Positions 54,610-63,555 of a stretch of 64,000 nt of DNA are shown here, piece by piece. The notes beneath the pieces were generated by a model that saw only the letters and a program-made list of their open reading frames with translations, was not told the origin of the DNA and did not search any database. The position numbers and the translations under genes were made by a program. The DNA lies in contig NZ_JARBAX010000002.1 of assembly GCF_028807635.1 (NCBI RefSeq), positions 1,302,001 to 1,366,000 on the forward strand. Reading direction: 5' to 3'. This DNA is from Streptomyces spiramyceticus. Lineage in GTDB: Bacteria > Actinomycetota > Actinomycetes > Streptomycetales > Streptomycetaceae. Within the stretch, counting starts at the first letter, position 1, and each line of letters opens with the position of its first letter.

Positions 54610-55835
54610 CGGGTCCTATCCATGTGCCCGCGTCGAGGGCGGCCGCCGCGGGGTCGTCGGTCAGGTAGGCGGCGTGCTGCTGGTGGAGACCATCCGTAGG
54701 ACGGGGCGGGATCAGGCGATATCGACGGCGCTGTCGCTGTGGCGCAAACCGCGGACGGTGCACGACCCAGGCAAGATCCTGCTGGATGTGGCCCCTGGCG
54801 GTCGCGCTGGGTGGGGACTGCGTCGCGGCGTGGGCATGCTGCGGGCCGAGCCGGCTGTGTTCGGGCCGGTGGCCTCCGACTCGACGGTCTCCCGCCTCGT
54901 CGACGCCCTCGCCTCGTCCGGGCCGAAGGCCCTTGCGGTGGTCAGGGCGTCACGCGCTGAATCCGCGAGCGCATTTGGTAGTTGGTCGGCCCGTCGGCTC
55001 CGGATGCGGGCGGGCAGCTGATTGTGGACCTCGACGGAGTGCTTGTCATCGCGCACTCCGAGAAGCAGGATGCCACCGCGACCTGGCCCCGGCCCAGCTG
55101 CCGAAGAAGTACCGGCGCGGACGCCGGACACTCATCCGGTGTGATTCCGGCGGCGGAACCCGCGAGTTCGTCAACTGGCACTCTGCCAGGGGCCGGTGGC
55201 TGTCGTACTCGGTCGGCATGACCATCACCGACGCCATCCACCACGCCGTCCTGAAGATCCCCGCCTCGGCCTGGGCGGTAGCCGTCGAACCGGGGGCAGA
55301 GATCCGCGACGGCGGCTGGGTGCCGAGCTCGACGGCGACTGCCTGAAGGGCTGGCCGAAAGGAATGCGGCTGAACGTCCGCAAGGAACGCCCGCTCCCCG
55401 GCGCCCAGTTGCGCTTCACCGACGCCGACGGCATGCGCCTGACCTGCTTCGCCACCAACACCAAGAACACTGCGATCGCGGAGCTGGAACTGCAGCACCG
55501 TCAGCGTGCCCGCGCTCAGGACCGCATCCGGGCCGCCCACTCCACCGGCCTGCGCAACCTGTCCCTCTACGAGGCCGCGCAGAACCCGATCTGGCTGGAG
55601 ATCGTCCAGATCGTCCAGATCGCGCTGGAGCTGCTGGCCTGGATGCCGATGCTCGCCCTGACCGGCCGGCCCCGCTCGTGGGAGCCCCGACGGCTCCGCC
55701 TGCGGCTGTCCTCCACCGCCGCCCAGCTCGTCACCACCGGCCACCGCATCCTCCGCCTCGCCGGGAAGTGACCCTGGACCGACGTGATCACCAACGCCCC
55801 TGGCCCGGCTCACCGCCCTGCCGAACCCAGGCTGA
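54610..55835 (+). pseudogene. IS1380-family transposase, multiply frameshifted
   Basis: Pieces of an IS1380-type DDE transposase appear in order in different frames: VLLVETIRRTGRDQAISTAL, LRAEPAVFGPVASDSTVSRL, LIVDLDGVLVIAHSEKQDAT (first catalytic Asp), HSARGRWLSYSVGMTITDAI, RPLPGAQLRFTDADGMRL and a C-terminal TDVITNA ... ALPNPG end. At least three frame changes and small losses prevent expression. Element ends are uncertain; a right end near 55985 (reverse complement CTCGGCATTTCATGA) is possible. Confidence 0.75.
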
Positions 55836-56142
55836 CCAGCAGCCTTCCCCGTCTCTCCGAACCCGTACAAGCCCGCCGGAGCCGTGGAACCCGGCGCCCG
55901 CCCGGCGCGACAGCCGGGCCCTCACCCTGCCCACCACCGGCCCAACAAGCCAAAACGGCATACCAGTTGACCTGACCAGCCGTCATGAAATGCCGAGACT
56001 CACTGAGCGAGGTGCTGCGTATCGCGGTCAGCCGAGGCCGGCGTATCCCTGGAAGCGAATTCTGATCCGGTCCTGTGGGGGTGCTCACCCGCTCGGATGC
56101 GCTCGGCGAGCAACTGGTCGCGAGGGCGTGCATGGTGAGTGC
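55836..56142. other. Non-coding remainder of the IS region
   Basis: These 307 bases hold the probable right end of the IS1380-like element and the upstream region of the secreted-peptide gene. No gene or clear promoter is seen. Confidence 0.4.
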
Positions 56143-56382
56143 ATGAACACTACACCTCACCCCAAGAAGGCCGTTTCCCGGATCCCGCGAGCATTCGCGG
56201 TGAGTGCCGCCGTGGGCATCGCTTGTGTGGCGGGGGTGGCAACTGCCACATCCGCCGTGGCCGCGACGCCCACCACGCACGTCGCCACAAAGGCCGCCCC
56301 AGCCTACGGTGGCCACGGCGGGGACGGGGAGCACTTCCAGTGCGGCAACGGCCTCCTCCCCATCCTCAACTTCTGCAACTGA
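56143..56382 (+). CDS. Small secreted two-cysteine peptide
   Basis: A 79-aa precursor. A positively charged start (PHPKKAVSRIPR) precedes a hydrophobic core and AVAA cleavage site near residue 41. The predicted mature part is only about 38 residues, with a Gly/His-rich stretch and a compact end (QCGNGLLPILNFCN) whose two Cys are 11 residues apart and could form a loop. I do not recognise the family. It lies alone between two IS remnants. No strong ribosome site is seen, and it could be a surface or signalling peptide. Confidence 0.55.
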   Translation: MNTTPHPKKAVSRIPRAFAVSAAVGIACVAGVATATSAVAATPTTHVATKAAPAYGGHGGDGEHFQCGNGLLPILNFCN

Positions 56383-56604
56383 GGGACAACCGACGACAGT
56401 TCCTGCCCACAAACCGCACAACCGCACATGGAAGAAGTCCACCCATCCACCCACCCATCCACCCCAGGGCGGTCAGGAAAAGGGGCAGGAACCCCTCTCC
56501 CTGACCGCCCTGCCGACCACAACCGGAGGCCTGCGCCCACTGCTCCGGCCGGGGCGGCAAAATGCTCAGTGAACGAAGAACGCAATGGCCGCGATGACTA
56601 GAGG

Positions 56605-57106
56605 GTGTCTCTCCGACTGCTGGAGCCGTTGCTGCCCATGAGCAACAACCGGTGCGGCCGGTGGCGTGATCACCGGCAGGTGATCAACGGGATCATTCAT
56701 CGGCTCAGCACCGGCTGTCAGTGGCGCAAGCTGCCCGAACGTTTCGGCTCATGGCAGACCGTCCACAAACGGCACATGCTGTGGTCGGCCGACGCCACCT
56801 GGGGGCGGCTGCTCCAGCACGTCCAGGCGGTCGCCGACGCCGTGGGCGACGTCGACCGCAACATCGACCCCACCTCGGTCCGCGCACACCAGCACGCCGC
56901 CGGGGCCTGAACAGCTCCGCCACCGGCACCGCCCAGTACCTCAAAAGGGGCCGTACAAAGATCAGTTCACATGCGCGCGCACATGCGCCGCGCCCGTTCC
57001 TGGCGGAGGCGGTGCGTCGGGCGAAGCACTCGGCCGCTCCCGCGGCGGGCTGACCACGAAGGTCCATCTGAGCGGCCAGCCGCGGCGGCTGCCGTCGCCA
57101 CCCGCT
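56605..57106 (+). pseudogene. IS5-family transposase fragment, frameshifted
   Basis: The first frame reads LEPLLPMSNNRCGRWRDHRQ, GCQWRKLPERFGSWQTVHKR and VDRNIDPTSVRAHQHAAGA, the DUF4096-type N-terminus of IS5 transposases. A different frame later reads EALGRSRGGLTTKVHLSG, the catalytic-core start. After about 57106 the match stops. The fragment is broken by at least one frameshift and truncated at the 3' end. Confidence 0.75.
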
Positions 57107-57184
57107 ACGACTGTGAGCATGTTCGGTGCCGCTTCGAGCGGTGGCCTGACTCGCGCTATGACTGGCCCTGGTGCCTTGCGTGCA

Positions 57185-58051
57185 CTAGGCGTCCCGGTAT
57201 TGGTCCCGGACCTCGGGGCGTTGCTGGAAGCCGGCTGACTTGTAGGTGGCGACGGCGCCGACATTGGAGCTCGGGGCGCAGACGATCGCGCTCGACGAGC
57301 CCAGCTCCTGGAGTGCGGCCGCCGCGGCGACGCTGATCGCCTCGCCGTAGCCGTGACGGCGATGTTCCCGGTGCACGCCCATCGGTTCGAGCAACCCGGG
57401 CCTACCCGGACCGGCCGACCACACCGTCACCGCCGCCACCGCATTGCCCTGGTCGTCGTACGCGACCAGACACCGGGCGTCGGCGTACGGCAATCCGGCC
57501 GCCATCGCGTGCCAGCGCTCGTCCGTGAACCTCGACCCGTCGAACGCTGCCCGATGTACGGCGGCAAACACGTGCGCCTGCTCCGGCCCGACCACCTCGA
57601 TCCGCACGCCTGGGTCCTTCACCGGCTCCGTGAGGTCGCGGCGCAGCGGCGTCCAGGGCTCGTCGGCGTTCCAGCCGTCCTCCAACAGCAGATCTTGGAC
57701 CAGTGCACCCATCGGCGCCTCGATGTTCACCTTCCCCTCGGGCAGCACGCCGCGCTCCGGCTCGGTCACGTCTTCAACCAACTGCTGCGCCAGCTCCTCC
57801 TCCCGCTGAGCGTCTGGCGCGATCGTCAGCCGCAACAGCCCGGGGCCGTCCAGCAGCCCGACGGCGAGAATCTGTCCGTCCCGGCTCCACGTCCTGACCG
57901 CCGCGGCGGTCGCTTCCGCACCTGACCGCCAGAACCAGCCCAGGTCCCCCGGATGCAGTTGCATCGGCGCCCCGTCGTACTGCCACTCCCGCAGCACGCC
58001 CACAGCCTCGCTCAGCCCGTCGACTCCCGGCTTGCCCAACACAATCGCCAT
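57185..58051 (-). CDS. GNAT-family N-acetyltransferase
   Basis: About 288 aa, with two GNAT-like halves. The C-terminal half (about 150-285) is a clear GNAT with VHREHRRHGYGEAISVAAA as acetyl-CoA loop and NVGAVATYKSAGFQ at the end. The N-terminal half is diverged. The ATG at 58051 is preferred; a GTG at 58075 is in frame. The substrate is unknown. Confidence 0.85.
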   Translation of the reverse strand: MAIVLGKPGVDGLSEAVGVLREWQYDGAPMQLHPGDLGWFWRSGAEATAAAVRTWSRDGQILAVGLLDGPGLLRLTIAPDAQREEELAQQLVEDVTEPERGVLPEGKVNIEAPMGALVQDLLLEDGWNADEPWTPLRRDLTEPVKDPGVRIEVVGPEQAHVFAAVHRAAFDGSRFTDERWHAMAAGLPYADARCLVAYDDQGNAVAAVTVWSAGPGRPGLLEPMGVHREHRRHGYGEAISVAAAAALQELGSSSAIVCAPSSNVGAVATYKSAGFQQRPEVRDQYRDA

Positions 58052-58075
58052 ACGCCCGATCACACACCACCGCAC

Positions 58076-58418
58076 CGACAGTCCGCACCCGGTTTCCGAC
58101 CGGCCGGCGTGGTGCGGGTTTGGGGACTCGGGAAGGCAGCCGATGATCGAAGAGACACGGCCTGGTTGGACCGACTCGCGATCGTCGGCGCGCAGCAGGG
58201 CGGAGGGGTGGTGGCCAGGCCCGGGGCGTCGGCCGCTCTGGCATCTGGACGTGGGAGAGCATCGTGGTCACGCGGGCGGGGCCGGGAACAGGCGTCATCG
58301 CAGGGGGCGACGCGTGGCGGGCGGGCCTGGTGATCGCCTGGTGGTGATCCATCCGCGGTGCAATCCTGGACTTACGGCCCACCGCACAGGGTGAGTACAA
58401 GGATCGGCGGGTGATGGC
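58076..58418. other. Intergenic region before the Fpg/Nei gene
   Basis: This region holds the divergent promoters of the acetyltransferase and glycosylase genes. No open frame here looks like protein and I see no clear promoter boxes. Confidence 0.4.
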
Positions 58419-59207
58419 ATGCCCGAGCTGCCCGACGTCGAGGGGTTCCGAGAGGTCCTCGCCTCCTGTGCGCAGGGCAAGCGGATCAAGCGGGTCGACG
58501 TGCATGACGCGGGCGTCCTGCACGGGGTGAGCGCGGCGCGGCTGAGCCGCGATCTGGAAGGCCACCGGTTCACCGCACCTGAGCGGCACGGCAAGTGGCT
58601 GCTCGCCCGCACTGACGGGCCCACCGTGTTGCTGCACTTCGGCATGACCGGACAGCTGGTCTGCTGCCGCCAAGCGGACCCGCCCGATCCGCACGACCGC
58701 GTGGTGTTCACCGTCGGCCGGAACCAACTGCGCTACCGCGACCAGCGCAAGCTGCAGGGCCTCTGGCTTGCCGAGGACGCCGACGCCGACGTGGCGCACA
58801 TCCTGGACGACCAGGGCGTTGACGCGATGTCGGTGAAACGGGCCGAGTTCGACGAGCTGTTGTCCCGGCGGCGCAGCCGCGTCAAGTCGGCCCTCACCAA
58901 TCAGTCCGTGCTCGCGGGGCTCGGCAATCTGCTCGCCGATGAGATCCTGTGGCGCGCCCGCCTGCATCCGGCACGCCGGGCCGACCGGCTGACCGACGAC
59001 GAGCGCCACCGGCTGCACACCGAGATGCGCCGCACCCTGCGCTCATCGGTGCGCGCCGGCCGCGTACCCACCCGGAAGTCCTGGCTCACGGGCCGCCGCG
59101 ATGACACCGACCCGACCTGCCCGCGTTGCGACGGGCCGCTGAGCCGCACGCGCATCGGCGGGCGCGGCACTGTGTGGTGCCCCCGGTGCCAGCCGGACAG
59201 CCCATGA
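58419..59207 (+). CDS. Fpg/Nei-family DNA glycosylase
   Basis: A 262-aa bifunctional glycosylase/AP lyase. The N-terminus PELPDVEGF supplies the catalytic Pro2 and Glu3; a conserved Lys lies in RHGKWLLA. The helix-two-turn-helix contains NQSVLAGLGNLLADEILWRA. The zinc finger (CPRCDGPL ... GRGTVWCPRCQ) is complete. It removes oxidised bases. Short length and PELPDVE rather than PELPEVE suggest a paralogue, not the main MutM. Confidence 0.9.
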   Translation: MPELPDVEGFREVLASCAQGKRIKRVDVHDAGVLHGVSAARLSRDLEGHRFTAPERHGKWLLARTDGPTVLLHFGMTGQLVCCRQADPPDPHDRVVFTVGRNQLRYRDQRKLQGLWLAEDADADVAHILDDQGVDAMSVKRAEFDELLSRRRSRVKSALTNQSVLAGLGNLLADEILWRARLHPARRADRLTDDERHRLHTEMRRTLRSSVRAGRVPTRKSWLTGRRDDTDPTCPRCDGPLSRTRIGGRGTVWCPRCQPDSP

Positions 59208-59209
59208 CC

Positions 59210-59251
59210 CCAGCACGCCCGTGAGCCCAGTGCGGCTCACGGGCGTGCTGG
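59210..59251. terminator. Strong hairpin terminator after the glycosylase gene
   Basis: A perfect 18-bp stem with loop CAGTGC starts 3 bases after the stop codon. It also lies at the truncated end of the convergent baeRF-like gene. Confidence 0.8.
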
Positions 59252-59270
59252 AGGGCGAGCGGCGGCGTGC

Positions 59271-59582
59271 GGGGAGCATGCGGTACCGGGCGATGTCGTG
59301 GACGGGCGGCTCGGGCAGGACCTCGGCCAGGAACAGCCGGCCGTGCGCGGCAAAAATCGCCTGGCCGTGTCGTCCGGCCACCTCGCGGTCGGTGCCGACG
59401 CCGTCCGCGATGGCGTCGACGGCGGCCTGGTCGGCGTCGTGGGCGCGCAGGCTGTCCCGCAGGTTCCGTCGGCGCAGCCCGATGGCCCGGTCGAGTTCGT
59501 CGATGTCACGCGACGTGTCGAGGTAGACCGAGGCGACCGTGCCGGGGTATTCGTACAGCGGATTGAGGAACTGCAGTTTCAC
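59271..59582 (-). pseudogene. Truncated baeRF/Rv2629-like gene
   Basis: The first 104 codons (ATG at 59582) match the N-terminus of bacterial eRF1-like proteins of the Rv2629 type: GTVASVYLDTSRDIDELDRA, an AGRHGQAIFAAHGRLF segment, and LPEPPVHDIARYRML. Full-length members have about 370 residues. After residue 104 the frame runs into the terminator and antisense glycosylase sequence with no stop until 59043, so the C-terminal two thirds are lost. Confidence 0.6.
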
Positions 59583-59828
59583 GGCTTCCTACCGGAGCGT
59601 GTTGCGGCGCGCGGCCCTCCCGGGTGACGGGCTCTGGGGCCGGTGCCGGCCCGGGCAGTGGGCCGGGCTGAGGATGTGGATCGGGTCGCGGAGCGTGCAG
59701 GGGCTGGGGATCGGGTTCGGGCTGGGCGGCGCCGGCGGCACGGGATCGGGTCCGCCCGGAGCAGGCACCGGACCCGGCCCACCGGCGGGTAGGCACCGGG
59801 TACGGGTCCCGACCGGGAGGTGAGCGCA

Positions 59829-60452
59829 GTGGTGCGGTACTTGCGACTGACGCTGCTGGGCGTGGGCGCGATGAACTCGCCGCGCTTCGCACCCGCCGGT
59901 CTGCTGGTGCGCTACCGCCGCCACCGGGTCGCGTTCGACGCGGGCCCCGGGGCCGATCTGCCGCAGCGACTGGACGCCTGGCTGGTCACTGACGAGCAGG
60001 CCGAACTCCACTCCGCCCTGAAGAGGATGGCAGCAGACCGTGGTGTCGAAGCCCGAACGGCCGATCTTGAACTGGGCGGGCTCGTGATCCACGCGTGTCC
60101 GGTCGCGCACACCTCGCACCCGACCTGCGGCTACAGGATCGAGGCCGACGGTGTCGCGGCCGTATGGGCGCCGGAGTTCTGGGAGTTTCCGTCCTGGGCG
60201 AGCGGCGCCGACCTGATGTTCGCGGAGGCCGCCGGCTGGAATCGGCGGATCCGGTTCCGAGGCGGGCTCGGCGGCCACGCCCACGTTCTCGAGGTCGGCC
60301 GGGAAGCCGCGCGGTACCAGGTGCGGCGCCTGGTCTACGCCCACATTGGACGGCCGTGCCTGCGCGCCATGGACGCCGGGCTGACGCCCGAGTGGGGCGA
60401 ATGGGGCCGGGAGGGACGCACGTACTCACTGCTGCCCGAACAACGTGGTTGA
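59829..60452 (+). CDS. MBL-fold protein with altered metal motif
   Basis: About 207 aa with a metallo-beta-lactamase-like pattern. A strand start LRLTLLGVGAMNSPRFAPAG is followed by VAFDAGPGADL. The usual THxHxDH site is replaced by VTDEQAEL, while the later VAHTSHPTCGYRIE and LVYAHIGRP segments keep His residues. GGGAGG lies 8 bases before the GTG at 59829; an earlier in-frame GTG overlaps that site. It may be a catalytically altered member, with function unknown. Confidence 0.6.
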   Translation: MVRYLRLTLLGVGAMNSPRFAPAGLLVRYRRHRVAFDAGPGADLPQRLDAWLVTDEQAELHSALKRMAADRGVEARTADLELGGLVIHACPVAHTSHPTCGYRIEADGVAAVWAPEFWEFPSWASGADLMFAEAAGWNRRIRFRGGLGGHAHVLEVGREAARYQVRRLVYAHIGRPCLRAMDAGLTPEWGEWGREGRTYSLLPEQRG

Positions 60453-61207
60453 TGCGCACCACGCGGGGAAGACGCATTGACGTGCCGCGGCCTTGGCCGA
60501 GGACCCGCGCGACGACATCACACACAGTGGACACACTCCTTGCTCGCTGGACATGAGGGACCTGCCGCTGCCGCCGGACGGCGAGAGCGGGACATGGCGT
60601 GAAGAGCGGACCGGCTACTTCTGTGGGGCACTCCCCGCGGCTGCCGCCCCGCGACGGACGAAGAGCAGCAGTGCGCCGCCTACTGCCGCCGAGGGCGCGA
60701 AGGTCGAGATGCGGCAGGCCGGGTCCGGGCGGGAGCTGCAACCTGCCGGATTCTGGCCCGCGTTGGGAGAGATCTGGCAGATCGGGCTGTGTCTGGCCGA
60801 CCTGGGGATGAGTGTGGCCTTGATGCTGGAGCCCCAAGACGGAGCGGCCTCGGGTACAAGGGCAAGGGCCCGGGCCGTGGTGCTCGCGAGTCGGCTGTGC
60901 GGACCCCGCCGGAGCGCTTCTCGGACGGCTTCGGTGTGGTGTTCTTCGTGGGGTCGGGATCGTCGTCCTCGACGTCGTCGTCGCCGTCGCCGCCGGTCTC
61001 CTCAGCCTCGTCGTACGACCCCGCCGATTTTGAAGGGGTGAGGGACAACGGTGGAGATCTCGTAGCGGTTTCCCGCCCTGGTGAGCGCCTTCGGGCACGC
61101 GGGACGGAGTGCATGCCGAGCGCATGTATGGTGCCGACGAGGCCCAGGTGACCAGTTGAGTCGCCCGGGCCTGAATCATCGGGAGCCGAGCGGGGAGAAA
61201 ACGGTCC
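60453..61207. other. 755-bp region without a supported gene
   Basis: Open frames exist on both strands but none has a good start and protein-like composition. A low-complexity stretch at about 60955-61010 gives poly-Ser on one strand and poly-Asp on the other. It may be debris of a lost gene. The end of the region holds the upstream sequence of the WXG-like gene. Confidence 0.4.
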
Positions 61208-61534
61208 ATGGGGGATCACTTCAAGACGGATATCGGGCAACTCCAGCAGTTCCTGACGAATCTTGAGAAATGCGTCGACGAGCTGAACGAGGCCCGGTCC
61301 GCCCTCGACCACGTACGCGCCGACCAGATCGGCACCCCCCGGCTCGACGAAGCCTGTGACAAGTTCCAGGACGAATGGCAGTACGGGTCCGAAAAGGCCC
61401 AGGAACTGATCGACGAGATCAAAGAAGGCGTGAAGGCCAACAAGAAGGGCTACGAAGAGGTCGAGGACGCCCTGGAGAAGGCCCTCAAGCAGATCGCGGA
61501 GAAGAGCACCTCGGGCGACGGCGGCGGTAAGTAA
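61208..61534 (+). CDS. WXG100-like small helical protein
   Basis: A 108-aa helical-hairpin protein of ESAT-6/WXG100 size. The turn has a W-x-Y-G sequence (DEWQYGSEKAQEL) in place of the exact WXG. Long amphipathic helices lie before and after it, and the tail is Gly-rich. Such proteins are exported by type VII secretion, often as partners of larger WXG-domain proteins. The stop overlaps the next start by one base (TAATG). Confidence 0.75.
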   Translation: MGDHFKTDIGQLQQFLTNLEKCVDELNEARSALDHVRADQIGTPRLDEACDKFQDEWQYGSEKAQELIDEIKEGVKANKKGYEEVEDALEKALKQIAEKSTSGDGGGK

Positions 61535-62775
61535 TGGCCGCGAACCCATACCCCCACATCGGCTGGAACCCCGTACCTGGCGTCCCCGCCGAGGTCACGA
61601 AGCTGCAGCAGAAGGTGGGCGCAGCCGCGACGGCGCTCGAGAACACGCACCGGCAGCTGACGAAGCTCACCGCCGAGAGCAGCTACTGGCAGGGCGACGC
61701 GGCGGAGGAGTTCCGCAAGAACCTCGAGGGCGACCTGCCGAAGTACCTCAAGAAGGCCGCCTCAGCGCTGCGCAGCGCCGCAACCCAACTGCACAAGTGG
61801 GACGGCCACTTGACCTCCAACCGGGCGCTGGCCACGAAGTACGACGCCGAGGCTGCCGAGAAGAAGGCCGCGGCCGGCAAGGCCAAGAACGCGTACGACC
61901 AGGCCGCACAGGACCCGGACCTGAAGCTCGCCAACCAGACCTTCCCCTCGCAGGAGGAGGCCGACAACGCGACCGCGCGGCTGCGCTCCGCCGAGCGGGA
62001 GCTGAACGAGGCGAACTCGGCCCTCACCAAGGCCAACAACGAGTACGAGTCGCTCAACCGCAAGATCAAGGAACTGGAGTCCGAGCACTCCCACGACGCC
62101 GAGATCGTCGCCAAGGCGCTGGAAGGCACGGCAGAGAAGGCCCCCGACAAGGGCTTCTGGGAGAGCGTCGGCGACATCCTCGGGTCGGTCGGCAAGTTCC
62201 TGGCGGAGCACGCGGGCACGATTGGTGCCATCGCCGGGCTGCTTGCTCTCATCCCTGTTCTGGCTCCGATCATGGCGCCCATCGCACTTGTAGCGAGCGC
62301 GGTGTCCATGGGCAAGAACCTTTTGGACCCGAAGTTCAGAAGCGATTTGATGGGTAACGGCAGCGGCATGGACCAGTTCGCCGCCATAGCATCCCTGGTC
62401 GGCGACACGGTCGGCATCATTCCGGGCGCCAAGGCGCTGGGCGTGGCCGCGAAGGAGGGCTTCGAGGGCGCGGCCGACGGGGCCTCACTCCTGGGGAAAG
62501 TCGGGGCCGGTACGAAGGACGGGCTCCTTGGGGTCGGCCGCTCGGCGGGGGCTGAGGCCCGCGCAACCTGGGACGCTGTCGGGGACAGTGCCGGGAACTC
62601 GGCGAAGTTCATGTTGGACATCAAGGCCAACGGCCTGAACGCCGCCGCGAACGTCGTCTCCTCGGCGGAGACCTTCGGCGCCGTGGACGACGACGGCACC
62701 GAGCACAACGCGGCGGAGAGCACGAAGGCCGCCGCGACGGCGCACGGCATCGGCGGATTGCTGAACCTCTGGTGA
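61534..62775 (+). CDS. Putative type VII-secreted WXG-domain protein
   Basis: A 413-aa protein. The start (YPHIGWNPVPGVPAEVTKLQ) matches the T7SS signal domain of Streptomyces secreted proteins. WQG in SSYWQGDAAEEFRKN is the WXG turn near residue 50. A long coiled coil follows (about 95-205), then a hydrophobic segment (about 225-265) and an Ala/Gly-rich C-terminus. No known toxin domain is visible. It is coupled to the WXG-like gene upstream. Confidence 0.75.
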   Translation: MAANPYPHIGWNPVPGVPAEVTKLQQKVGAAATALENTHRQLTKLTAESSYWQGDAAEEFRKNLEGDLPKYLKKAASALRSAATQLHKWDGHLTSNRALATKYDAEAAEKKAAAGKAKNAYDQAAQDPDLKLANQTFPSQEEADNATARLRSAERELNEANSALTKANNEYESLNRKIKELESEHSHDAEIVAKALEGTAEKAPDKGFWESVGDILGSVGKFLAEHAGTIGAIAGLLALIPVLAPIMAPIALVASAVSMGKNLLDPKFRSDLMGNGSGMDQFAAIASLVGDTVGIIPGAKALGVAAKEGFEGAADGASLLGKVGAGTKDGLLGVGRSAGAEARATWDAVGDSAGNSAKFMLDIKANGLNAAANVVSSAETFGAVDDDGTEHNAAESTKAAATAHGIGGLLNLW

Positions 62776-62812
62776 CCGGCCACGGCGAAAGTGAAAGCAG
62801 TGAAGGCAGCGC

Positions 62813-63520
62813 ATGACCGTGAGTGATTTGACCACCGCATCCCAGGACACCCGCAAGCCTGCCTTCTGGTACGGACTGCCCGTCGGATATATGTCCCTGG
62901 ACCTCCTGCCGCCGGCCGAGCGGCTCATGGAGATCATCAACCAGCTTCGTGGACTGCCCGAACAGGAACGGGACGAGGCGGACCGGGCCCTGCGCCTGTA
63001 TGCGGGCATCATCGGCCTGCTGAACACCAACCGGGTGCAGGAGTGTGCGCTCGGTATGCATCCCGACGACGTCGGTGGTTTCACCACGTCGGTGTTCACC
63101 GTGTCGACGCTGCCGACGTCGGGCAGCGCGAAGCTCGCGGTGGCCGGCCTCGCGGGCAGCGCCGCGGACGACCCGGACGAGGGCTTGCGACCGCTGGAGC
63201 TGCCGTGCGGTCTCGGTTTCCTCGCCGAGAAGCGGGCGCCCGCCCCGCGGTCGACCCGGCACCCGGAGCGGAGCGACGCGGCCTCGAGTCACATCTGGCA
63301 GGGCACCGTCGCGGTAGCGGCACCGAGCACCCCGGAGCTCATCGTGCTTCAGATGGTGACCCCGGATCTCGACTCCGCCGACGACTACCGGAACATATTG
63401 CTCGGGATCGCCCGCACCCTGACCTTCACCGATCCCGCGCGGGCCACGGCCACCGACGAGGACCGGGAACCGGAGGCGCCGACCGGCGCCGCCGTCGCCA
63501 TGCGGAACGACTTCGGATAG
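62813..63520 (+). CDS. Hypothetical protein of the type VII gene set
   Basis: A 235-aa soluble protein, not recognised. GAAGG precedes the ATG. It shows an N-terminal substrate-like segment (FWYGLPVGYMSLDLLPPAER) and a C-terminal strand-rich region (ELIVLQMVTPDLDSADDYRN). It lies 37 bp after the secreted protein gene, so a chaperone, immunity or secretion-accessory role is possible but unproven. Confidence 0.65.
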   Translation: MTVSDLTTASQDTRKPAFWYGLPVGYMSLDLLPPAERLMEIINQLRGLPEQERDEADRALRLYAGIIGLLNTNRVQECALGMHPDDVGGFTTSVFTVSTLPTSGSAKLAVAGLAGSAADDPDEGLRPLELPCGLGFLAEKRAPAPRSTRHPERSDAASSHIWQGTVAVAAPSTPELIVLQMVTPDLDSADDYRNILLGIARTLTFTDPARATATDEDREPEAPTGAAVAMRNDFG

Positions 63521-63555
63521 CACCAGCCGGGCTGGGGCGGACTGCAGGAGAGATG

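Noticed and set aside
54470..54763. 97-codon minus-strand frame near the IS1380-like remnant
   Set aside because: It is antisense to recognisable transposase fragments and has Arg/Pro-rich composition.
60552..61041. Open frame with Arg/Pro/Ser-rich translation on the plus strand, and an acidic frame on the minus strand
   Set aside because: Neither has a ribosome site or a protein-like start, and both rest on a simple repeat of GTCGTC-type triplets.
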